DNA of 40,564 nt, taken from Flavobacterium macrobrachii. Its GTDB lineage: Bacteria; Bacteroidota; Bacteroidia; Flavobacteriales; Flavobacteriaceae. The notes under the pieces were generated by a model. That model was given only the letters and a program-made list of their open reading frames with translations. It had not been told where the DNA came from and did not search any database. Numbering within the stretch: position 1 is the stretch's first letter; each line of letters opens with the position of its first letter. Shown here one piece after another: positions 25,379 through 31,783 of the stretch. The translations under genes and the position numbers were made by a program. The DNA lies in contig NZ_JACTAC010000025.1 of the NCBI RefSeq assembly GCF_014486675.1, forward strand, positions 1 through 40,564, given 5' to 3'.

Positions 25379-26002
25379 ATGAAGCCTTTTTTATGTTTAC
25401 TATTCTATTCAATTTTATTTTCATCCTGTAAATCGGCAGCATACAAAGAAAAAGAAACTGATGAAAATTTGAAAGAACTAGTTTCAATCATGCAAGGACA
25501 TTATTCATCCGAAGCACATTCCATTGAAGATAAATCATATTATAACATTTCTTTAAGAATGACACCTATTTGGAAAGAAAAAGGAAATTATCTTTTTGTA
25601 GAACAAGCCATGTTTGACAAACAAGACAAACCATATAGAGTAAGAGTTTATAAAGTCAGTCAAAGAGGTGATGAATTTGTAAGTGAAATTTATACCCTTA
25701 AAAATGAAAAAGATTGGATTGGAAAATGGACAAATCCAGAAGTATATAACCAATTATCAGAGACAGACATTGAGCTAAAACAAGGTTGTGAAGTAGTTTT
25801 AAAAAGAGTTGAGAAAAATAAATTTAGTGGTTCAACTGGAGATAAAACTTGCCCAAGCGAACTTCGTGGTGCTAGTTTTGCCAATTCAATTGTTACTGTT
25901 ACTAAGGACGGAATTGTTTCCTGGGATCAAGGTTTTGATAAAGACGGAAAGCAAGTTTGGGGTGCTGAAAAAGGTGGATATAAATTTGTTAAAATTAAAT
26001 AA
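25379..26002 (+). CDS. CpeT/CpcT-like lipoprotein (chromophore lyase fold)
   Basis: This 207-residue protein has a short signal peptide and lipobox FSSC at about residue 17, so it should be a periplasmic or outer-membrane lipoprotein. The mature part resembles the CpeT/CpcT (DUF1001) family: L..L..IMQGHYSSE at the start, RMTPIWKEKGNYLFVEQAM, YRVRVYKV and the cysteine-containing GDKTCPSELRGASF. In cyanobacteria this fold attaches bilins to phycobiliproteins, but no phycobiliprotein is expected here, so the name describes the fold only. It lies 12 bp after the SDR/DUF2867 gene and is followed by a terminator. Confidence 0.82.
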   Translation: MKPFLCLLFYSILFSSCKSAAYKEKETDENLKELVSIMQGHYSSEAHSIEDKSYYNISLRMTPIWKEKGNYLFVEQAMFDKQDKPYRVRVYKVSQRGDEFVSEIYTLKNEKDWIGKWTNPEVYNQLSETDIELKQGCEVVLKRVEKNKFSGSTGDKTCPSELRGASFANSIVTVTKDGIVSWDQGFDKDGKQVWGAEKGGYKFVKIK

Positions 26003-26030
26003 TCTTAAACTCAAAAGAGTTCAAAAAATG

Positions 26031-26070
26031 AAATCCCAAATTCCAATAGCATAATTAGAATTTGGGATTT
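26031..26070. terminator. Intrinsic terminator between convergent genes
   Basis: Arms 26031-26043 (AAATCCCAAATTC) and 26058-26070 form a perfect 13-bp stem with a 14-base loop, then a T-rich run. It lies 28 bp after the CpeT-like gene and also faces the end of the ctlX-like gene at 26103. Confidence 0.82.
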
Positions 26071-26102
26071 TTATTTTCTTTGATTTATTAAATAATAATA
26101 AC

Positions 26103-27038
26103 TTACTCCGTTGGAAGAAAAATTTCTGCCATCATGCAACGTGCGCTTCCGCCGCCACAAGCTTCGATGGTATCTAAACTGGAATGAATAATTTCAACAT
26201 GCGCTTCGAGCTGAGCGATTTGTTTTTTGGTTAAACTTTTATAAGCCGATTCACTCATTACTAAAAATCTTTTATCGTCTTTTCCTTTTACTTCAAGCAT
26301 GTTTCCCGCAAAGTTATTGACTTGATCTTCGGTAATTAAAATTACTTCTTTATCATCGCCACGAAGACTATCAAGTACCATTTTGCGTTCTTTTTTGTCA
26401 TCAATACAATCAGCACAAATGACAGCAAATGTATCGCCGAGACACATCATTACGTTAGTATGATAAATCAGTTTTCGCTCGCCGTTTACCGTTTGAAAAG
26501 CTTCGAAAATTACGGGTGTAAATTCAAAATCTTCGCAAAATTCTATCATCAGTTCTTCGTCGGCACGTGGTGAAAGTGCGCAATAGGCTTTTCCGTTTTC
26601 GCGGTCAAGAAGCAAACTACCTGTTCCTTCAAGAAAAACGTTGTCTTCTTCTGCGAGAGTGTAATCCATGATTTCATTGATGACAAAACCTTCGTCTTCA
26701 AGAATATCAAGAATATCTTCTCTTCTTTCGGCGCGACGATTTTCAGCAAACATTGGATATAAAGCTACATCACCACTTTCGTGAAATGATATCCAATTGT
26801 TTGGAAAAATACTGTCTGGCGTGTTGGGTTCAAGCGTATCGTCAACGACAATAACATTCACGCCAACTTTTCTTAATTTGGCAACAAAAACATCAAACTC
26901 TTGTTGGGCTTTTGCATTTACAGTTTCAGGCGATAATCCGTCGAGAACTTTTTGGTAATAATTGTTTACAGCAGTTTGTTCGTTCATTCGAAACGCTACT
27001 GGACGAATCATTAGAATTGAGTTTGTTGTTTGGTTCAT
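26103..27038 (-). CDS. ctlX: Citrulline utilization hydrolase CtlX-like (guanidino-group modifying family)
   Basis: This 311-residue cytoplasmic protein belongs to the arginine deiminase/amidinotransferase superfamily. It has the N-terminal IRPVAFRMNEQTAVNNYYQ, an acidic/Asn active-site region (DSIFPNNWISFH), a catalytic-type histidine in YHTNVMMCLG (about 193) and the terminal cysteine in GGGSARCMMAEIF (about 300). This pattern matches proteins annotated as CtlX, characterised in Francisella as a citrulline ureidase; older annotation calls them amidinotransferases. The substrate here is inferred. It lies downstream of a second enzyme of the same superfamily, with a small four-helix-bundle gene between them. 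Confidence 0.82.
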   Translation of the reverse strand: MNQTTNSILMIRPVAFRMNEQTAVNNYYQKVLDGLSPETVNAKAQQEFDVFVAKLRKVGVNVIVVDDTLEPNTPDSIFPNNWISFHESGDVALYPMFAENRRAERREDILDILEDEGFVINEIMDYTLAEEDNVFLEGTGSLLLDRENGKAYCALSPRADEELMIEFCEDFEFTPVIFEAFQTVNGERKLIYHTNVMMCLGDTFAVICADCIDDKKERKMVLDSLRGDDKEVILITEDQVNNFAGNMLEVKGKDDKRFLVMSESAYKSLTKKQIAQLEAHVEIIHSSLDTIEACGGGSARCMMAEIFLPTE

Positions 27039-27053
27039 TTTTCTGTTTTTTTT

Positions 27054-27088
27054 GTTGTCGGTTGTCAGTTGACGGTTGTTAATTGTTA
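27054..27088 (+). repeat. Heptamer array (GTTGTCR), left arm
   Basis: Five consecutive 7-mers match or nearly match GTTGTCR on the plus strand. They occupy the space between the ctlX start and the four-helix-bundle stop. An array of the same motif lies in opposite orientation on the other side of the small gene, at 27488-27515. Confidence 0.75.
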
Positions 27089-27097
27089 AATAGTAAT

Positions 27098-27466
27098 TTA
27101 TGTTTTCCAGTTTTGTTCTACATATTTTATGAAGTTGAAAATCTTTGCGCCTAAATTATCATAGTCAGTGATAAATCTATCAATATTTGGTATCAATCCT
27201 TTATATAAATGATCAATTTTTATTAAATGCCCTTTAGTTTCTAAACAACTGGAGTGAGAAAAAACCAAAAACCTAATAAAATCTGCTTTGTAGCGATTTC
27301 TTCCATAGCCTTCAACTATATTTGAATTAACAGAATCGGATGATCTTCTGATTTGACTTCCAAGTTCATACAACTCATGCTTTGGTAAAAGTAATGATGC
27401 TGGATGAATCTCGTAAAACAATGCCAAACTAATTTTATATATATCTAAATCTTGATAATTACTCAT
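27098..27466 (-). CDS. Four-helix bundle protein (23S rRNA intervening-sequence protein family)
   Basis: This 122-residue, largely helical protein has the family signature: DLDIYKISLALFYEI near the N-terminus, ELYELGSQIRRSSDSVNSNI in the middle and EGYGRNRYKADFIRFL before the third helix. It matches TIGR02436-type proteins, first seen in 23S rRNA intervening sequences but scattered through Bacteroidota chromosomes without rRNA. Molecular function is unknown. It is bounded by inverted heptamer arrays and interrupts two related hydrolase genes, which suggests it arrived or moved as a unit. The ATG at 27466 begins MSNYQD, typical for the family. Confidence 0.88.
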   Translation of the reverse strand: MSNYQDLDIYKISLALFYEIHPASLLLPKHELYELGSQIRRSSDSVNSNIVEGYGRNRYKADFIRFLVFSHSSCLETKGHLIKIDHLYKGLIPNIDRFITDYDNLGAKIFNFIKYVEQNWKT

Positions 27467-27487
27467 AATAAAACTTATCTACATAGT

Positions 27488-27515
27488 TTATAACTGATAA
27501 CCGACAACTGACAAC
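27488..27515 (-). repeat. Heptamer array (GTTGTCR on minus strand), right arm
   Basis: Four contiguous 7-mers of the form NNRYAAC, the reverse complement of the GTTGTCR family, lie between the four-helix-bundle ATG and the stop of the next gene. They are inverted relative to the array at 27054-27088. Confidence 0.75.
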
Positions 27516-27519
27516 TTTT

Positions 27520-28434
27520 CTAATCTCTTATCAACGGCAAAGTTGAACATCTAAGTAATCCTTCTTGTTTTGCAATTTCGGCATAGGGAATTTCCTCAAC
27601 TATAAATCCATTTTTGCGAAGCCAATTGTTCAATCGGGTGAAATTTCTCTCCGAAACAACTACATTTTCATCAATAGAAAATACATTAGAATTCATGTGG
27701 TACATTTCGTCTCGCGTAATGTGAAATAGATTTTCTTTTCCAAAAAGTTTTACTAAATACACATAATCGGCTTCTTCTCGGAAACCACTTTTATAGATTA
27801 TACCTTTGTTTTTTCCAACGGGTTGAAAGCAACAATCGAGATGCAAAGCATTATCTCGCGCTTCCAATTTTGATTTTACCAAGTCGAATTCTTTCACAAT
27901 TTTGTTGGGAAACAAATCCTTAATATACTGAACACCTTGCATATTGGTTCGTGCCGTGATATAATCTTTATAATCCGAACCTTTGTATGTTCCGATGAAA
28001 ATATAATCGTTCCATAGCATAACATCGCCGCCTTCGATATGAACATCATCTGGTGGACGAACGACTTTGGCTGGATTTATTTGGTCGATTACATATTGAA
28101 TAGCTTCTAATTCACGATTTCTGTCAGGCAAAATATTGGCTTTAATAAAAATATCATCGATAACAAAACCAATATCGCGAGTAAAAATTTGGTTGTAATT
28201 TTCGATCATTTCTGGTCGAAAAACTTTTACATCATATTTTTGAAATACTTGATTAAAAGCTTCCATTTCGTTTATCATATCAGCTTCTATTGGATATGTT
28301 CCAGCGAGAATGTGTTCTAAAGATTTTGGATCATAAGCTTCTTCTGCAGTTGGTGTTGGACCATTAGTAAGCGCTGAACCTAAAACCACTGCGCGCAATC
28401 GAGACGTTTCGTTTTTTACATTTAATTGTAGCAT
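27520..28434 (-). CDS. Arginine deiminase / dimethylarginine dimethylaminohydrolase-family protein
   Basis: This 304-residue enzyme belongs to the guanidino-group modifying superfamily. Active-site elements can be seen in order: FTRDIGFVID, HIEGGDVMLW with the conserved Glu and Asp (about 132-138), a His in NALHLDCCFQP and the terminal nucleophilic Cys in LLRCSTLPL (about 294). These hydrolases or amidinotransferases act on arginine-like guanidines through a covalent Cys intermediate. Sequence alone does not separate deiminase, DDAH and amidinotransferase activity. The ATG at 28434 (MLQLNVKNETSRLRAVVLG) is chosen; a longer frame to 28473 adds 13 residues before the first strand. Confidence 0.83.
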   Translation of the reverse strand: MLQLNVKNETSRLRAVVLGSALTNGPTPTAEEAYDPKSLEHILAGTYPIEADMINEMEAFNQVFQKYDVKVFRPEMIENYNQIFTRDIGFVIDDIFIKANILPDRNRELEAIQYVIDQINPAKVVRPPDDVHIEGGDVMLWNDYIFIGTYKGSDYKDYITARTNMQGVQYIKDLFPNKIVKEFDLVKSKLEARDNALHLDCCFQPVGKNKGIIYKSGFREEADYVYLVKLFGKENLFHITRDEMYHMNSNVFSIDENVVVSERNFTRLNNWLRKNGFIVEEIPYAEIAKQEGLLRCSTLPLIRD

Positions 28435-28490
28435 AAAATTAGTTTTGTGCAAAAAAGCATCACTTTTTAACACGGATTTTTACAAATATA

Positions 28491-28521
28491 AAAAAGCTTC
28501 CCGATTAAGAGAAGCTTTGTT
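28491..28521. terminator. Terminator of the small GNAT gene
   Basis: Stem AAAGCTTC/GAAGCTTT (28493-28500 and 28511-28518) lies 13 bp past the minus-strand GNAT stop, with an A run on the low-coordinate side giving a T tract in the transcript. Confidence 0.78.
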
Positions 28522-28531
28522 TATAAGTATT

Positions 28532-29005
28532 TTATTTATTTTTTTCAATTTCAACACTAAAATAAAACATCAAAAATCTTTTTGCTTTTATTGTTCTAGC
28601 TATATTAAATCCTGCTTTCTCGATGCCTTTAATTGAACTTATATTAGAAGGTGAAACATTTATAAAAACTTCTTTTGCACCGTTTTTTAGTTCTAGATTA
28701 GCAATGTAATTAATTACATACGGATAAATTGATTTCCCTCTATATGAATCAATTGTTCTACAATCGCCTATTGTTGGACCTTTTGTTCGAATTAATTTTT
28801 GGATAAATAATTTTCTATATGTAAAACTTTCATGAATTACTTTATCGTCAATTTTAATATAAAAACGAGACTTGTTTTCATCAATTGTTTGAAACTGTAG
28901 AGGATATTTTTGAATATCCGCATTAAATTTCGTTAAATCTTTCATTGAATAAACTAATAAATCAATGCTTGATACTTTGAACAATTTTATTATTTTTTTT
29001 ATCAT
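28532..29005 (-). CDS. Small GNAT-family acetyltransferase
   Basis: This 157-residue protein has a GNAT-like layout: substrate strands in the middle, IGDCRTIDSYRGKSIYPYVI (the R/Q-x-x-G-x-G/A acetyl-CoA loop, here RGKSIYPY) and the C-terminal strand KEVFINVSPSNISSIKGIEKAGF, whose N..S..G.EKAGF pattern is typical of the family. No signal peptide is present. The gene overlaps the upstream FemAB-like gene by 4 bp (ATGA), so translation is coupled. The acceptor substrate is unknown; neighbours suggest a cell-envelope sugar or lipid modification. Confidence 0.75.
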   Translation of the reverse strand: MIKKIIKLFKVSSIDLLVYSMKDLTKFNADIQKYPLQFQTIDENKSRFYIKIDDKVIHESFTYRKLFIQKLIRTKGPTIGDCRTIDSYRGKSIYPYVINYIANLELKNGAKEVFINVSPSNISSIKGIEKAGFNIARTIKAKRFLMFYFSVEIEKNK

Positions 29006-30075
29006 TTTCTGAACATTGATAAGATTTTAGATATTGTTCTTTTATTCTTTTTTACATTTTTTTCTAAAAATAAGTATAATTTGAAATATAATGGTTTTAA
29101 TACCCAATAATATTTAGAGTTTTCATAGTAAATCTGTTCATCAGCATAACTATTTTTAAATTTTACAACACTTGTTGAACCACCAAGTGAAATATTATAA
29201 CCATCTAATTTTTCTAACCAAGCTAGTTTACTTCCATTATATTGCAAAAAATGACCTACAAGAATATCTGGTTTCTCTTTTACTGAACCGCCTAAAATAT
29301 AAGTATAATGATTTCCTGCTTTTACCAACAATGTTGCGCCTTTAATAGTGTCATTATTTATTGCAAGTAAAAATTTTGCTTTGTTTTTTTGAACCATTTC
29401 AACTATTGTATTCCCAAACGAATTCCAATCTCTTAAAACATATCCATTTTGTTTTGCGTTCAGAAGACATAAATCATATCCTTTTTTTATATCTTCTTCA
29501 TTTTCTGCAAAAACCAATTTTAATTCTTTTCTAAGTGAACTTCTAATATTACGTCGAACTACTGTTGAAAAACTATTTAATAATTCCTCTTCTGATTGAA
29601 ACTCAGAAACTGATTTCCAATTTAAACCGTTAGCTGAATAAACATATTTAAATTCATGTCCTTCATAAGCATTTTTTAAAGAGTCAAGCCTTTCTGAGTA
29701 ATTGATTACATGTTTATTACTAGATTTTGAAAAAGGTAATGAAACATGACAATAACAACAGTCCCATTTTTTTGCTCTTTCTTTTACATTTTCAATTAAG
29801 CTATTGAGATGCAAAATAGAAACACCTGATACAATTGGGCCAAATGGAACAACATAAAACTTAAAAAAAATAGCTTTGGCTATAACCGCAGCAAAACCAC
29901 CAATTATTGAATTATCATCAAGCAAAATAGCAACCTCAAAATCAAATCCATAACTTTTGAAGGACTTATTCCAATCAGATAACATTAAATGACTAGAAAT
30001 ATTTTCATTGATAACAAAATCATCCCATTTTTTTAACCATTCACCATCATTAGAAGAAATTATTTTTATTTCCAT
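29002..30075 (-). CDS. FemAB/GNAT-like acyltransferase
   Basis: This 357-residue cytoplasmic protein has the double-GNAT architecture of FemAB-like proteins: NTVVRRNIR-like SFSTVVRRNIRSSLRKEL near the centre and a C-terminal half with FLLAINNDTIKGATLLVKAG, YILGGS and LVGHFLQYNGSKLAWLEK, then YNISLGGSTSVVKFKNSYAD. This last part resembles the conserved C-terminus of lipid II/aminoacyl and exopolysaccharide-associated FemAB proteins. Likely role is transfer of an acyl or aminoacyl group to an envelope precursor; that is inference. Start and stop overlap the flanking genes by 1 and 4 bp. Confidence 0.78.
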   Translation of the reverse strand: MEIKIISSNDGEWLKKWDDFVINENISSHLMLSDWNKSFKSYGFDFEVAILLDDNSIIGGFAAVIAKAIFFKFYVVPFGPIVSGVSILHLNSLIENVKERAKKWDCCYCHVSLPFSKSSNKHVINYSERLDSLKNAYEGHEFKYVYSANGLNWKSVSEFQSEEELLNSFSTVVRRNIRSSLRKELKLVFAENEEDIKKGYDLCLLNAKQNGYVLRDWNSFGNTIVEMVQKNKAKFLLAINNDTIKGATLLVKAGNHYTYILGGSVKEKPDILVGHFLQYNGSKLAWLEKLDGYNISLGGSTSVVKFKNSYADEQIYYENSKYYWVLKPLYFKLYLFLEKNVKKNKRTISKILSMFRK

Positions 30076-31691
30076 TATTCGATTTGTCTAAAAATTAGAT
30101 TACCTGTTTCAATAACCACTATTCTACCATTATTATCAACATCTAAAACCACTTTTTCAAATCCAGAAACATAATTCACAAACTCTGAAAGCAGTGGATT
30201 CCAAATTTTATTTTCTTTAATTGAAATACCTAAATTTAAAAAATTTTCTTTAACCAAATCATCAATTTTATCTTCTTCCCTAAATACTCTACCTGTGTGA
30301 TATTTCATTGGTGCTGAAAAATATGTATGTCCAATAAAAACACCTTTCTCATCTATTAGCTTTTGAATATTCTTTTTTGAAAGTGTAGTCTTAAAATCTA
30401 TAATTTCTAACGTTTGAAACACATAAAAGTATTTTTGACCTATTTTGTGTTTAAACACTATAGGTGAATATTTGGCATATTTATAAGGAATTTTTTTATG
30501 ATAATTCCAATTAAGTAAGACACTAATTAGAGGTTTTAATACTGAAAAAGAATCTTTAAAAAACACAAAAACTCCTTTGAATGATTTTTTCTTTATTATT
30601 CGTTTAAATGTGCTCGCTAAATTTTTATATAATCTTATCTTCTTTTCATCAGCATAATAATGGAACATAATATTTTTAATCAAAAGAGAAATCCTTTGAT
30701 TAAAAGGTAATTTTTTAATTCCATTATAATAGCTTTTGAGAGTAAAGTCGGAAGTATTCATTTGGTTAATAACACCTTCAGTTCCATTTCCACTATCAAT
30801 ATAATTCCAAAGTATTGAAATATTTTTTTGTGTTAAAGTATTACAATACTCTATTTCATCAATGTTATTTTCTTTATATAGCGAAAAATTATATGGTTGA
30901 TAACCATGGTCTATCCAAACTGGTGTATTATTAAATGGTGGACTAAAAAGTTTAAAGTCTTCGATGCTTTTTTCAACCGATTTAATTGACTGACTTAAAG
31001 AATGATAAGCTAATTCATGCCCATCATTTTTCCAAAAATCAAGTTCTTCTTTATTTTCTTCATAGGAGGCATTTTCTCTTTTTGAATAGTTGTTTAAAAA
31101 AAAACCTTTTGTAACTTTAATATTACTCATTTTGAATAATTCACGCTGAGTCTTCAAATTATTTATAGTATCAAAATCGCAATGATCAGTAAAACAAGCT
31201 ACTGCAGAAAAAGGGATTTTTGAACGGCTAAATTCAATACTATTTTCTTTAGAAAATAATAAGGCTATTGTTTTATCTAACAAATCTAATCCTGTTGCAG
31301 ATATTATACTTTTTTCATTACTCTTTCCTTTGAAGTTAGTTAATGGAGTTGAATATTCTGGATTAAATCTCCATAATAAGGTTTTTAAATCTTTAATTTC
31401 CCAAATGCCAATATTACAATTTGCCTGAACAAAAAAATCGTTTTCTAATTGTAAAATCTTAGGGGCAAACTCACATGCCTTAAATCCAACAAAAGGAGTA
31501 ATCCAATTGAAATCGTGATTTCTTACTTTTTTAAAAGGTATATCAAAAACAATTTCTAAATCGAAACGGTTTTCTCCTAATCTTAAAAATTGATTTAAAA
31601 CTATTTCATTTTTACCATTAAGAATTTTATTCTCTAATGTGTGTGTGTGTGTGTTGATTTCTAGAGTTATCAAACGAATAGAAGTTATCAT
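30075..31691 (-). CDS. Polysaccharide deacetylase-like protein with an N-terminal (GT)8 tract
   Basis: This 538-residue protein starts at the ATG at 31691. A longer frame to 31748 uses a TTG inside a terminator hairpin and is rejected. Centrally CFTDHCDFDT (about 168-177) and GHELAYHSL (about 221-229) resemble the acidic and His-x-x-x-x-His metal-binding motifs of CE4/NodB deacetylases, followed by WIDHGYQPY. The N- and C-terminal parts are not recognised. There is no signal peptide. Codons 13-18 lie on a (CA)8/(GT)8 dinucleotide run, so slippage would shift the frame near the start. The gene is joined to the FemAB-like gene by a TAATG overlap. Assignment to the deacetylase fold is moderate; loss of catalysis is possible. 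Confidence 0.68.
   Translation of the reverse strand: MITSIRLITLEINTHTHTLENKILNGKNEIVLNQFLRLGENRFDLEIVFDIPFKKVRNHDFNWITPFVGFKACEFAPKILQLENDFFVQANCNIGIWEIKDLKTLLWRFNPEYSTPLTNFKGKSNEKSIISATGLDLLDKTIALLFSKENSIEFSRSKIPFSAVACFTDHCDFDTINNLKTQRELFKMSNIKVTKGFFLNNYSKRENASYEENKEELDFWKNDGHELAYHSLSQSIKSVEKSIEDFKLFSPPFNNTPVWIDHGYQPYNFSLYKENNIDEIEYCNTLTQKNISILWNYIDSGNGTEGVINQMNTSDFTLKSYYNGIKKLPFNQRISLLIKNIMFHYYADEKKIRLYKNLASTFKRIIKKKSFKGVFVFFKDSFSVLKPLISVLLNWNYHKKIPYKYAKYSPIVFKHKIGQKYFYVFQTLEIIDFKTTLSKKNIQKLIDEKGVFIGHTYFSAPMKYHTGRVFREEDKIDDLVKENFLNLGISIKENKIWNPLLSEFVNYVSGFEKVVLDVDNNGRIVVIETGNLIFRQIE
31639..31654. repeat. (GT)8 microsatellite inside the deacetylase-like gene
   Basis: Eight uninterrupted GT dinucleotides lie 37-52 bases after the start codon and encode part of NTHTHTL. 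A change by one unit puts the frame off and would silence the gene, as in phase-variable loci. Confidence 0.85.
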
Positions 31692-31704
31692 CTTCTTTTT
31701 TTTC

Positions 31705-31712
31705 CAAATATA
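31705..31712 (-). promoter_or_regulatory. Candidate -7 box directly behind a terminator
   Basis: TATATTTG on the minus strand matches TAnnTTTG and overlaps the end of the T tract of the terminator at 31714-31744. A TTG lies 15 bp upstream inside the hairpin. It would start the deacetylase-like operon with a very short leader to the ATG at 31691. Confidence 0.35.
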
Positions 31713-31713
31713 T

Positions 31714-31744
31714 AAAAAAAGCTCTGTCAAATAACAGAGCTTTT
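31714..31744. terminator. Terminator after the 653-aa T9SS gene
   Basis: Stem AAAAGCTCTGT/ACAGAGCTTTT (31717-31727 and 31734-31744) with a six-base loop is followed on the minus strand by a T7 tract. It separates the adhesin/T9SS pair from the downstream deacetylase-like operon. Confidence 0.88.
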
Positions 31745-31783
31745 CCAAGCAAATTGCACCCCAAAACCTAACTTAAACTTAAC

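Noticed and set aside
27098..27466. Four-helix-bundle gene as part of an rRNA intervening sequence
   Set aside because: No rRNA sequence is present around it; it stands between protein-coding genes.
31692..31748. N-terminal extension of the deacetylase-like protein
   Set aside because: It needs a TTG start inside the terminator hairpin; the ATG at 31691 fits better.
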